Assembly: GCF_039536745.1 (NCBI RefSeq)
Contig: NZ_BAAAZE010000010.1
Location: forward strand, 196,302 to 260,301
Reading direction: 5' to 3'
DNA: 64,000 nt
Source of the DNA: Actimicrobium antarcticum
GTDB taxonomy: Bacteria; Pseudomonadota; Gammaproteobacteria; Burkholderiales; Burkholderiaceae_D
A program made the position numbers and the translations under genes. Below, in pieces: positions 32,853 through 41,513 of this stretch. How positions within the stretch are numbered: the first letter of the stretch is position 1; each line of letters begins with the position of its first letter. The notes below the pieces were generated by a model. It was not told the origin of the DNA and ran no database searches. It was given only the letters and a program-made list of their open reading frames with translations.

Positions 32853-34702
32853 ACGGTGACTTTCTCGACGGTAGGCAAAACGGGTGGCAAATCAAAGGTC
32901 GTCGCGCCCTCCTCGGCGGCGCTGACGGTGGCGCGGAACATGGCAAACAGGTCGCGTCCCATGCCGACCTGATTGCTGCGCAAGTCAGCGGTGGCCTGGC
33001 TGCGGGCAGCCCACTCGGCATCGGGCACCAGCGCCTGCAGGATGCCGGCGTCGGCATCGAGCAACATCATGTCGCCCGTGCGTACCCGGCCCAGCGCGCC
33101 GCCGGCCAGCACTTCCGGCGAGACATGGATGGCTGCCGGCACTTTGCCCGAGGCACCCGACATGCGGCCGTCAGTCACCAGCGCGACATGGAACCCGGCG
33201 TCCTGCAGATTGGCCAGCGCCGGCGTCAGCGAATGCAGTTCCGGCATGCCATTGGCACGCGGTCCCTGAAACCGCACTACCACCACAAAATCCCGATTCA
33301 GTTCATCCGCCTTGTACGCCTGCAAAAATGCCTCTTGCGAATCGAACACGATGGCCGGTGCTTCGACGCGACGGTAGGCCGGTTTGACCGCCGAGACCTT
33401 GATCACCGCACGGCCGAGATTGCCCGACAGCAAACGCAAACCACCGTCGGCCGAAAACGGCTCGGCGGCACCGCGCACGACATTGGTATCGGCGCTCAGT
33501 GCCGGTGACGGTTGCCAGACCAGCGCGCCGTCCTGCAGGAACGGTTCGCTGCAATGCGCGCGCAAGCTCTTGCCGAGGATGGTGGTGACATCGTCGTGCA
33601 GCAAACCGGCATCGAGCAATTCGCGGATCACGAAACCGGTGCCACCGGCAGCATGGAAATGGTTCACGTCAGCGTCGCCATTCGGATAAATCCTGGTCAG
33701 CAGCGGAATCACCGCCGACAGCGCGCTGAAGTCATCCCAGTCGATCACGATGCCGGCGGCCTTGGCGATGGCCACCAGATGCAGGGTGTGGTTGGTCGAA
33801 CCGCCGGTAGCGAGCAGCGCGATGATGGCATTGACAATGGATTTTTCATCAACTAGCCGACCGACCGGCGTGTAGTCAGGCGTGTGCGTGGCGATGTGCA
33901 CCGCACGTTGCGCAGCGGCGGCGGTGAGTGCATCGCGCAATGGCGTGCCGGGCGTGATGAAGGCAGCGCCCGGCAAATGCAGACCCATGACTTCCATCAG
34001 CATCTGGTTGCTGTTGGCGGTGCCATAAAACGTGCAGGTGCCGGCACCGTGATACGACTGCGATTCGGCTTCGAGCAATTCGGCACGGCCGATTTTTCCC
34101 TGGGCGTAGAGCTGCCGTACCCTGGCTTTTTCGGAATTCGACATGCCGCTGGTCATCGGTCCGGCAGGGATGAACACGGCCGGCAAATGACCGAAGTGCA
34201 GCGCGCCGATTAACAGGCCCGGTACGATCTTGTCGCACACGCCCAGATAGACAGCGGCATCGAACATGTTGTGCGACAGCGCAATCGCGGTCGACATCGC
34301 AATCGCATCGCGTGAAAACAGCGACAGCTCCATGCCCGGCTGGCCCTGCGTCACGCCATCGCACATCGCCGGCACGCCGCCGGCAAACTGCGCCACGCCG
34401 CCGGCGGCACGGGCAGCGTCCTTGATTAATTGCGGAAAACGCTCGAACGGCTGGTGGGCCGACAGCATGTCGTTGTAGGAAGAAATGATCGCCACCGACG
34501 GCACGCGTGCCTGGCGCAGCGCCAGTTTGTCGTTTGCCGGAAAGGCCGCAAAGCCATGCGCGAGGTTGGTACACGAGAGAGCATTGCGCTGCACCCCCTG
34601 CTGCAAAGCCGAGGCCATGCGTGCGAGATAGGCGCTGCGCCATGGGCGACTGCGTTCGATGATGCGATCGGTGACGGAAGACAGGACAGGATGCAATGAC
34701 AT
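32849..34702 (-). CDS. edd: Phosphogluconate dehydratase
   Basis: Iron-sulfur dehydratase of 617 residues that turns 6-phosphogluconate into KDPG. IlvD/Edd family motifs include GVPAMCDGVTQGQPGMELSL, LGVCDKIVPGLLIGAL, GAGTCTFYGTANSNQMLMEVMGLHLPG and VTDGRMSGASGKVPAAIHVSPE. Cysteines in these motifs should bind the cluster. The start has AAGGAACAATC before ATG. A HexR-type operator lies 28-42 bp upstream. Confidence 0.97.
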   Translation of the reverse strand: MSLHPVLSSVTDRIIERSRPWRSAYLARMASALQQGVQRNALSCTNLAHGFAAFPANDKLALRQARVPSVAIISSYNDMLSAHQPFERFPQLIKDAARAAGGVAQFAGGVPAMCDGVTQGQPGMELSLFSRDAIAMSTAIALSHNMFDAAVYLGVCDKIVPGLLIGALHFGHLPAVFIPAGPMTSGMSNSEKARVRQLYAQGKIGRAELLEAESQSYHGAGTCTFYGTANSNQMLMEVMGLHLPGAAFITPGTPLRDALTAAAAQRAVHIATHTPDYTPVGRLVDEKSIVNAIIALLATGGSTNHTLHLVAIAKAAGIVIDWDDFSALSAVIPLLTRIYPNGDADVNHFHAAGGTGFVIRELLDAGLLHDDVTTILGKSLRAHCSEPFLQDGALVWQPSPALSADTNVVRGAAEPFSADGGLRLLSGNLGRAVIKVSAVKPAYRRVEAPAIVFDSQEAFLQAYKADELNRDFVVVVRFQGPRANGMPELHSLTPALANLQDAGFHVALVTDGRMSGASGKVPAAIHVSPEVLAGGALGRVRTGDMMLLDADAGILQALVPDAEWAARSQATADLRSNQVGMGRDLFAMFRATVSAAEEGATTFDLPPVLPTVEKVTV

Positions 34703-34729
34703 GATTGTTCCTTTGCTTGAAGACTAAGC

Positions 34730-34744
34730 CGTAATTTTACTACA
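34730..34744. promoter_or_regulatory. Putative HexR operator upstream of edd
   Basis: On the minus strand it reads TGTAGTAAAATTACG, matching the known HexR consensus TGTARTWWWAYTACA at 14 of 15 positions. It lies just before edd and overlaps a possible -10 (TAAAAT, 34735-34740 on minus). The hexR gene is in the same locus. Confidence 0.8.
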
Positions 34745-34879
34745 AACTGCTTGTTGCGCTGATTGGCAATTCAGAAACTACTTTTCGACGAATTCATTGA
34801 ACAAATGTCCTTTTCTGGGGATATCCTTTTTTTCATCGTTGTTTTAAGGATCGATTCAAGAAGAAAGCCAGCCATTTTT

Positions 34880-34894
34880 TGTAATGAAATTACT
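34880..34894. promoter_or_regulatory. Putative HexR operator upstream of pgi-zwf-hexR
   Basis: TGTAATGAAATTACT matches the HexR consensus except at two positions. It lies 51 bp before the pgi ATG (34946) and upstream of TATAGT (34906-34911), a possible -10 box, so the site sits where a -35 would be. Repressor occupancy here would block pgi-zwf-hexR and give autoregulation. Confidence 0.75.
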
Positions 34895-34945
34895 TTTAAT
34901 TGAGGTATAGTAAAAACCAACTTGATCTCCTGAATGCGATTCTTC

Positions 34946-36631
34946 ATGACCAAAAAACGCCTAGCCGACAGCCCGACGTTCCGCCAGTTGCAAACGCATT
35001 TCGACGCCGTTGGCGACGCCGCGATGCGAACGCAATTCGCCAGCGAGCCAGACCGCTACAGCCGCTACTCGCTGCACGCCGCCGGGTTGATGCTCGACTA
35101 CTCCAAAAACCGCCTGAACCAGACTACGCTGGACCTGCTCATGGCACTGGCGCGTGAACAGCAGGTCGAGGCCAGGCGCGATGCGATGTTTGCCGGCGAA
35201 AAGATCAACCTCACCGAGCAACGTGCCGTATTGCATACCGCGCTGCGCGCGCCGCGTTCAACCGCATTGTGCGTCGATGGTCAGGATATTACCGCCGACG
35301 TCCACGCGGTACTCGATCAGATGCACGGCTTCAGCGAACAAATCCGTTCTGGCAACTGGGTCGGGCGCGACGGCCAGGCCATCACCGACATCGTCAATAT
35401 CGGTATCGGCGGCTCCTATCTGGGACCAAAGATGGTGTGCCAGGCGCTGCGTGCGCAGGCACATGCGCGACTGAGCTGCCACTTTGTCTCGAACGTCGAC
35501 GGCCACGATCTGGCGGCCGTGCTGGCAAAAGTGAACCCGGCCACCACCCTGTTCATCATTGCCTCGAAAACCTTCACCACCACCGAAACCATGATGAACG
35601 CGCATTCGGCGCGCAGCTGGTTTTTGCAATCCGGCACCGAGGCCGATCTGGCCCGGCACTTCGTCGCGGTCTCGACCAATTTGCCGGCGGTCACCGGGTT
35701 TGGTATCGATGCAGCCAATATGTTCCCGTTCTGGGACTGGGTCGGCGGACGCTATTCGATCTGGTCGGCGATCGGTTTGTCGGTTGCCGTGCTGGTAGGA
35801 TTTGCGGCCTTCCGCGAATTTCTGGATGGTGCGCACCGGATGGATCAGCATTTTCGGACTGCGCCGCTGGAACAGAACATGCCGGTGCTGCTGGCGATGA
35901 TCGGTATCTGGTACCGCAATTTTCATGGTGCCAGTTCGGTTTCGGTCGCGCCATACCACCAGGACCTGGCGCTGTTCGCCGGCTACCTGCAACAACTGGA
36001 CATGGAAAGCAATGGCAAGCGCGTCACCGCATCCGGCCAGCCATTATCGGCAGCAAGCGGGCCGGTAATCTGGGGCGACACCGGTACCAATGGCCAGCAT
36101 GCGTATTTCCAGTTACTGCATCAGGGCAGCGATCTGATCCCGATGGATTTCATTGCCGTCCTCAACGCCAGCCACACCCTACCGGGCCATCATGCGGTGC
36201 TGCTGGCCAATTGCTTTGCGCAATCCGAAGCCTTCATGCGCGGCAAAACCGCCGTGGAAGTCCGCGCCGACCTGCAGGCACAGGGACTGGATGCGGCAGC
36301 GACCGAGGCATTGGTGCCACACAAGACCTTCCCCGGTAACCGGCCCAGCAATACGCTGCTGATGGACGCGCTGACGCCCGCCAACCTCGGCGCACTGATT
36401 GCGCTGTACGAACATAAAGTGTTCGTGCAAGGTGTGATCTGGGGCGTCAACAGTTTTGATCAATGGGGTGTCGAACTGGGCAAAGTACTGGCCCAGGCCA
36501 TCGCCCGGGAATTGAGCGGCAAGTCTGCCCCGCAGCAGCATGACAGCTCAACGACAGCCTTGATTGCGCTGGCGCGCGCGGCACAAATGGCGACCCCGTC
36601 CATCGCCCCCGATTCACCCTCTGCAGACTGA
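34946..36631 (+). CDS. pgi: Glucose-6-phosphate isomerase
   Basis: 561 residues from ATG 34946; an in-frame ATG twelve bases earlier is possible, and neither has a strong ribosome site. Both family signatures are present: FPFWDWVGGRYSIWSAIGLS and GVNSFDQWGVELGKVLA, as well as NIGIGGSYLGPKM. It interconverts glucose 6-phosphate and fructose 6-phosphate, feeding hexose phosphate into the zwf step. zwf follows after 8 bp, so they are one operon. Confidence 0.95.
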   Translation: MTKKRLADSPTFRQLQTHFDAVGDAAMRTQFASEPDRYSRYSLHAAGLMLDYSKNRLNQTTLDLLMALAREQQVEARRDAMFAGEKINLTEQRAVLHTALRAPRSTALCVDGQDITADVHAVLDQMHGFSEQIRSGNWVGRDGQAITDIVNIGIGGSYLGPKMVCQALRAQAHARLSCHFVSNVDGHDLAAVLAKVNPATTLFIIASKTFTTTETMMNAHSARSWFLQSGTEADLARHFVAVSTNLPAVTGFGIDAANMFPFWDWVGGRYSIWSAIGLSVAVLVGFAAFREFLDGAHRMDQHFRTAPLEQNMPVLLAMIGIWYRNFHGASSVSVAPYHQDLALFAGYLQQLDMESNGKRVTASGQPLSAASGPVIWGDTGTNGQHAYFQLLHQGSDLIPMDFIAVLNASHTLPGHHAVLLANCFAQSEAFMRGKTAVEVRADLQAQGLDAAATEALVPHKTFPGNRPSNTLLMDALTPANLGALIALYEHKVFVQGVIWGVNSFDQWGVELGKVLAQAIARELSGKSAPQQHDSSTTALIALARAAQMATPSIAPDSPSAD

Positions 36632-36639
36632 CAGCCACC

Positions 36640-38112
36640 ATGACTCTGAATGACTTCGATCTGGTTTTATTTGGCGGCAGCGGCGACCTGGCGATGCGCA
36701 AACTGCTGCCGGCCATGTATGCCCGAGACCGGGCCAAGGACTTGCCTGCGTCGGCGCGCATCATTTGCGTTGGCCGGCACGACTGCACTACCGAGGCATT
36801 CCTCGCATCGGTGAACACGACCTCCAAACCCCACATCGCCGACACCGCACTGGATGCGGCGGTCTGGCAGCGCTTTTGCCAGCGCATCCACTATGTCGCA
36901 CTGGACGCCACCGATCCGGCCAGTTACACCGCCCTGGCCACGGCCATGCGCGATGATCCGGCGCTGACACGGGTGTATTACCTGGCCACGCCACCGACCT
37001 TGTTCGCGACGATCTGCCTGAACCTGGCGGCCTGCCAGCTGGCGACACCGAACTCGCGCGTGGTGCTGGAAAAACCCCTCGGGCGCGACCTGAAAAGTGC
37101 ACGGCAAATCATTGCCGATGTCGGCAGCGTGTTTGCCGAATCGCAGATTTTCCGGATCGATCATTACCTCGGCAAGGAAGCGGTACAAAACCTGCTGGCG
37201 CTGCGCTTTGGCAATGTGCTGTTTGAACCGCTCTGGCGGCGCGAGTGGATTTCGGATGTGCAGATCACGATCGCCGAGGAACTCGGGGTCGGCAACCGGA
37301 CTGGTTACTACGACACCTCCGGCGCACTGCGCGACATGCTGCAGAATCATTTGCTGCAATTGCTCTGCATCGTCGCCATGGAGCCGCCGACCATGATCAC
37401 ACCGGATGCGGTGCGCGACGAGAAGCTCAAAGTGCTGCGTTCGCTCAAAAAATTCACCCCGGCCACGCTCTCGCAAAACGTCGTGCGCGGCCAGTATCGT
37501 GCCGGTCATGTGAATGGCGTGGCGGTGCCCGGTTATCGCAAGGAACCCGGTGCCAATCCGGAATCCAGAACCGAAACCTTCGTCGCCGTGCGCGCCGAAA
37601 TCGATACCTGGCGCTGGGCTGGCGTGCCGTTCTATTTGCGTACCGGCAAACGCATGGCCGACCAGCTGGCCGAGATCGTGGTGCGCTTCAAGTCGATTCC
37701 GCATTCGATCTTCGCGCAATCGACCGGCAGTTTTCTGCCCAACAGTCTGGTGATCCGGCTGCAACCCGACGAAGGCCTGCACCTGAACCTGATGGCCAAG
37801 ACGCCGGGCGACAGCATGCGTCTCAAGCCGGTCGATCTGGAAATGGATTTTCACGAGACCTTCAAGTCGCCCCGCATGGATGCCTACGAACGCCTGTTGC
37901 TCGATGTCTTGCGCGGACAGCTGACGCTGTTCATGCGCAGCGATGAACTGGAAGCGGCGTGGGAATGGGTCGAGCCGATTCTGGATCATTGGGATCAGGA
38001 AGAAAGCGATCCTTTCCCGTACACCGCCGGCACCTGGGGTCCGGCCGCCGCCAGCGCCCTGATCGGGCGCGATGGCTTGCAGTGGCGCGAAGAAACCTTG
38101 CCGGAGATGTAA
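36640..38112 (+). CDS. zwf: Glucose-6-phosphate 1-dehydrogenase
   Basis: 490 residues. NADP-binding start DLVLFGGSGDLAMRKLLPAMY, the active-site signature RIDHYLGKEAVQNLLALRFGN and EKPLGRDLKSA. Oxidises glucose 6-phosphate to 6-phosphogluconolactone, supplying the Entner-Doudoroff arm and NADPH. Sits between pgi and hexR, with stop and start of the neighbours within 8 bp. No pgl gene is present in the block, so the lactonase is elsewhere. The 538-codon ORF on the opposite strand is a shadow. Confidence 0.97.
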   Translation: MTLNDFDLVLFGGSGDLAMRKLLPAMYARDRAKDLPASARIICVGRHDCTTEAFLASVNTTSKPHIADTALDAAVWQRFCQRIHYVALDATDPASYTALATAMRDDPALTRVYYLATPPTLFATICLNLAACQLATPNSRVVLEKPLGRDLKSARQIIADVGSVFAESQIFRIDHYLGKEAVQNLLALRFGNVLFEPLWRREWISDVQITIAEELGVGNRTGYYDTSGALRDMLQNHLLQLLCIVAMEPPTMITPDAVRDEKLKVLRSLKKFTPATLSQNVVRGQYRAGHVNGVAVPGYRKEPGANPESRTETFVAVRAEIDTWRWAGVPFYLRTGKRMADQLAEIVVRFKSIPHSIFAQSTGSFLPNSLVIRLQPDEGLHLNLMAKTPGDSMRLKPVDLEMDFHETFKSPRMDAYERLLLDVLRGQLTLFMRSDELEAAWEWVEPILDHWDQEESDPFPYTAGTWGPAAASALIGRDGLQWREETLPEM

Positions 38113-38116
38113 GACC

Positions 38117-38998
38117 ATGCTGCTCGACGCTCTCCGCACCCAGCTCGATTCGCTGTCCAAATCGGAACGCAAGGTCGCGCAAGCGGTGCTGCGCGATCCG
38201 ACCCTGGCGGTCGCAGGCAACATTACGGCGCTGGCAAAGAGTGCCCAGGTCTCCGAGCCAACCGTGGTGCGATTTTGCCGCACACTCGGTTATGGCGGCT
38301 GGCAGGAATTCAAATTGAAGCTGGCGCAGGCGCTTGCCGTAGCGCTGCCCGGCGTGAATGAAACCCTGACACCGAACGACCTGGCCACCGATCTGGTGGC
38401 AAAAATCTGCAGCCGCTCGATCAACGCCCTGCTCGATTTACGCAACACGCTGGACCCGGCAGCGATCGAGCGTGCGCTGGATTTGCTGGCGCCTGCGCGC
38501 AAGATCGAGTTCTATGGACAGGGTTCGTCGGGCATCGTCGCGACCGATGCGCAGCATAAGTTTTTTCGGTCTGGCGTGCCGGCAGTGGCGTACTCCGATC
38601 CGCACATCCACAGCATTGCTGCGTCGTTGCTGAAAAAAGGCGATGTGGTGGTGGCGATCTCGCAGCGCGGCAATAGCGTGGCGTTGCTGCGCAGTGTTCA
38701 GCTGGCACGCAAGGGTGGCGCCGCAGTGATTGCGCTGTCGCCCAGTGGCACACCGCTGGCCGAGCTGGCGACCGTGCTGGTGCCGATCGATCTGCATTTT
38801 CATACGGACCCGTATACGCCGATTTCGGCACGGCTGGCGCACCTGGTCGTGATCGACATCCTGGCCGTCGGCCTAGCACTGCGACGCGGGCCGGAATGTC
38901 GCAGGCAAATGCAGCATGCGCAAAAAGCCCTGCAAAAAATGGACATGCAGTTCGATTCTTTTTTGCGTACGCCGCACCAGCTTGACGAAGAAAACTAG
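38117..38998 (+). CDS. hexR: RpiR-family transcriptional regulator HexR
   Basis: 293 residues from ATG 38117, four bases after the zwf stop. N-terminal RpiR helix-turn-helix (LSKSERKVAQAVLRDPTLAVAGNITALAKSAQVSEPTVVRFCRTLGYGGWQEFKLKLAQAL split over 14-75) and C-terminal SIS sugar-phosphate domain (IEFYGQGSSGIVATDAQHKFF, VVVAISQRGNSVALL). Known HexR proteins bind KDPG and are released from DNA. The two operators in the edd/pgi gap make it the likely regulator of both divergent arms. Confidence 0.93.
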   Translation: MLLDALRTQLDSLSKSERKVAQAVLRDPTLAVAGNITALAKSAQVSEPTVVRFCRTLGYGGWQEFKLKLAQALAVALPGVNETLTPNDLATDLVAKICSRSINALLDLRNTLDPAAIERALDLLAPARKIEFYGQGSSGIVATDAQHKFFRSGVPAVAYSDPHIHSIAASLLKKGDVVVAISQRGNSVALLRSVQLARKGGAAVIALSPSGTPLAELATVLVPIDLHFHTDPYTPISARLAHLVVIDILAVGLALRRGPECRRQMQHAQKALQKMDMQFDSFLRTPHQLDEEN

Positions 38999-39031
38999 CG
39001 CGCTTGAGGTGGCTCGCCACCCCGACGCCGG

Positions 39032-40039
39032 TTAAAACTCCAGGCAGATCTTGCCGAAGTGCGCACCACTGGCCTGATAGCGGAACGCATCGGCGATCTC
39101 GGATAAACCGAACGTGCGATCGATCACCGGATGAAAACCGGTCGCATCAATCGCGCGGACCATGTCGATCTGTTGCTGGCGATTGCCGACGATCAAACCC
39201 TGCAAACATACTTGCTTGATCATCAGCGCAGCGGTCGGCACGTCACCGGCGTAACCGGTCAATACGCCGATGAGCATGATGTTGCCGCCCACCCGGACCG
39301 CCTCGATCGATTGCGGCAAGGTACCCGGACCACCGACCTCGATCACGTGATCCACACCCAGCCCGCCGGTCAGATTGCGTACCTGCACACCCCAGTCCTT
39401 GTGGGTCTTGTAATTGATCGTGTGGTCGGCGCCCATCGTGCGCGCACGCGCCAGTTTTTCATCCGAGGACGACGTGATGATCACTGTCGCGCCCATGAAC
39501 TTGGCGAACTGCAAGGCGAAGATCGATACGCCGCCCGTCCCCATCACCAGTACGGTGTCGCCCGCTTTGACGTTGCCTTCGACCACCAGCGCCCGCCATG
39601 CGGTCAATCCGGCTGTGGTCAGCGTGGCGGCTTCGGCGTGGCTGTGGCCTTTCGGCGCATGCGTAAAACTGGTGACGTCGCAGGTCACCATCTCGCGCGC
39701 GTAACCGTCGATGCCATCGCCCGGCACGGTCGAAAAATTACCGCTGGTTGGCTTGCCGTTAAGCCAGCCCGGAAAGAAACAGGACACCACATGGTCGCCC
39801 GGCACGAACTCGGTGACACCGCTGCCCACTGCCTCGACCACACCAGCGCCGTCCGACATCGGGATACGGCCATCAACTGGCCAGCCATCGGTGCTGACGA
39901 CGCTGTAATCATGGTAATTCAGGGAGCTGGCGTGGATGCGCACGCTGATCTGCCCTGCTGCCGGAGCCGCTGGCGCGTCTTGGTCAATGGCGATCAGATT
40001 GTGCAGACCACCTGGCGAACGGAGAATAATAGATTTCAT
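39032..40039 (-). CDS. Zinc-type alcohol dehydrogenase / quinone reductase family (MDR) protein
   Basis: 335 residues from ATG 40039. GroES-like N-terminal part (SSLNYHDYSVVSTDGWPVDGRIPMSDGAGVVEAVG) and nucleotide-binding fold with the glycine motif VLVMGTGGVSIFALQFAKFMGATVIIT, ending DAFRYQASGAHFGKICLEF. The zinc-binding cysteine set of classical alcohol dehydrogenases is not evident, so it may be an MDR oxidoreductase without structural zinc. It converges with hexR; a GGTGGC/GCCACC hairpin (39008-39021) lies between them. Substrate unknown. Confidence 0.88.
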   Translation of the reverse strand: MKSIILRSPGGLHNLIAIDQDAPAAPAAGQISVRIHASSLNYHDYSVVSTDGWPVDGRIPMSDGAGVVEAVGSGVTEFVPGDHVVSCFFPGWLNGKPTSGNFSTVPGDGIDGYAREMVTCDVTSFTHAPKGHSHAEAATLTTAGLTAWRALVVEGNVKAGDTVLVMGTGGVSIFALQFAKFMGATVIITSSSDEKLARARTMGADHTINYKTHKDWGVQVRNLTGGLGVDHVIEVGGPGTLPQSIEAVRVGGNIMLIGVLTGYAGDVPTAALMIKQVCLQGLIVGNRQQQIDMVRAIDATGFHPVIDRTFGLSEIADAFRYQASGAHFGKICLEF

Positions 40040-40574
40040 AGGGAGGTTTTCCTGAGAAGAGTGAAAGATAAAGCAGCTGAACAGTATGCGTCGACAGTGA
40101 TCCGCGTCAGTCGTTTGTGTTATTTGAGTCGGTTTTTTGAACGAGCATGTTTTCAACTTCTGATTTCACCTTAACAGCTTTGTGCAGCCGTTGTTTTCAC
40201 CACCCTGTTTGACAGCGCGCTGGCAGGAACTTCCGGGCATGGCCACTCGGGCCCGCAGGCGTCCTTGCAGGCTGTCGCATCACGCCCTGCGAGCCAGTTG
40301 CAGACGATCTTCAGGCTGATACCGGGCGTGGCAAGGGCACGTTTTTTGCACCGCCACAACCCACCAATGTGGCGGCAATGACCCGCCGCCCGATCTCGGC
40401 CAGCGACACGCCTGCTGCGTTACCTCGCCCCGACTCCGCCGAATTGCGGTTGCTGGCGGCACTGGTGCACCGGGTAGCCGATCGAATCGGATGCGACGAA
40501 TCCGCTCAGGGTTAGGCGCAGTTTGCGATGCCTCGACAAGCCTCACGCTAGGCTCGCCCAATGATGCAGCGCCG
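40040..40574. other. Gene-free region between the dehydrogenase and BON lipoprotein genes
   Basis: 535 bases with the dehydrogenase upstream region on the left. Two overlapping minus-strand ORFs of 62 and 93 codons (40171-40561) show no family features, have no ribosome site and read like antisense or chance frames. Nothing else was recognised. Confidence 0.5.
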
Positions 40575-40931
40575 TTATTTTTTCAACGTCAGGTTACTGG
40601 AAACACTCTTCACACCAGCGACCGCCTCGGCGACTTTTTTGGCCTGATCGATCTGTGCCTGTGTCTCGACCGCGCCGCTCAGTGCGACGGCACCGCCCGT
40701 AGTCGCGACCTTGACTTCGGTCCCCTTGACGATGGGATCTGCGAGCAACGCGGTCTTGATCTTGGTGGTGATGATGCTGTCATCAACTGCCGCCACCACC
40801 GAGGAACCCGCGACCGTGCCACCGGAAGACGGCGTCGTTGCCGTGTCCGATTGCCGGTTACACCCCGACAGTATCGCCGCGACAAACACCACCACCAGCG
40901 CGCTTTTCGACACACCCGATATCGTAGTCAT
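40575..40931 (-). CDS. BON-domain lipoprotein (OsmY-like)
   Basis: 118 residues. Lipoprotein signal with lipobox ending LSGC (SALVVVFVAAILSGCN), a Ser/Thr/Gly-rich linker, and one BON domain (DDSIITTKIKTALLADPIVKGTEVKVATTGGAVALSGAVETQAQIDQAKKVAEAVAGVKSV, about 48-112). BON domains bind phospholipid or outer-membrane surfaces; single-domain lipoproteins of this type are osmotic or envelope stress proteins. A 12-bp tandem repeat lies upstream. Confidence 0.9.
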   Translation of the reverse strand: MTTISGVSKSALVVVFVAAILSGCNRQSDTATTPSSGGTVAGSSVVAAVDDSIITTKIKTALLADPIVKGTEVKVATTGGAVALSGAVETQAQIDQAKKVAEAVAGVKSVSSNLTLKK

Positions 40932-40976
40932 TGGCTCTCCTTTGAGCGATGAAAAATAGCGGGTGTCTGGCTTGTT

Positions 40977-41024
40977 GCCTGTGTAGTTGCCTGTGTAGTC
41001 GCCTGTGTAGTCGCCTGTCTTGTT
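40977..41024. repeat. 12-bp tandem repeat, four units
   Basis: GCCTGTGTAGTT (40977-40988), GCCTGTGTAGTC twice (40989-41012) and a degenerate GCCTGTCTTGTT (41013-41024). It lies 46 bp upstream of the BON-lipoprotein ATG on the minus strand, in its promoter region. Confidence 0.9.
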
Positions 41025-41111
41025 ACCAGGCTAACCGCGACACCCGATGTGGAAAACGCCAAGCCGCTTCACAAGCCAGACCTGTGTGGCGGACCGTGTT
41101 CTGACCGGACG

Positions 41112-41357
41112 TTATTTGCCGGTCGTTGCGGGTGCACCCGTCTCGGGTGGCGGTGGCGCTGTGGACAAAGAAGATGATGCAGGTGCCGGCGCCGGTGCCA
41201 TTGAACTTGACGACGGGTTCGCTCCGGCACCACCGGTCATGCCCGGTGCTGGCGCAGCGCCAGGCATGTCGGCCGAGCGGCGATCGCAACCGCCCAGCAA
41301 CGCGGTCACAATCGCGGCCGTCAAAACGAATGTGGGTGTGAGTGATGAGACTTTCAT
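41112..41357 (-). CDS. Small proline/alanine-rich lipoprotein
   Basis: 81 residues from ATG 41357 (AAGGAG five bases upstream). Signal peptide with lipobox ending LGGC (TFVLTAAIVTALLGGCDRR), followed by a low-complexity Pro/Ala/Ser/Gly tail (about 55 residues). No folded domain is expected. Likely an outer-membrane anchored spacer protein. It precedes the BON lipoprotein in the same direction, about 180 bp apart, so the two may be related envelope genes. Confidence 0.75.
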   Translation of the reverse strand: MKVSSLTPTFVLTAAIVTALLGGCDRRSADMPGAAPAPGMTGGAGANPSSSSMAPAPAPASSSLSTAPPPPETGAPATTGK

Positions 41358-41513
41358 TAGTGCTCCTTGAGTGTAAAGACCAGAGGCAATGCGGTCAGTT
41401 GTCGACAAGTTCTAAGCCTGCGCCCAGATTATCGCGAACCACCTGCCGTCCATTGATCTTGCACAAGCACGCTACCCGCGCTGGCCTGGTTCACGCACTA
41501 TCCACGCGTCCCA

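Noticed and set aside
34771..34953. 60-codon minus-strand ORF in the edd-pgi gap
   Set aside because: It runs across the pgi operator and start, lacks a ribosome site, and has no conserved features.
36667..38283. 538-codon minus-strand ORF opposite zwf
   Set aside because: Antisense shadow of a full-length, motif-complete glucose-6-phosphate dehydrogenase.
40977..41024. Tandem units considered as a CRISPR array
   Set aside because: Units are contiguous with no spacers, only 12 bp long, and no cas gene is present.
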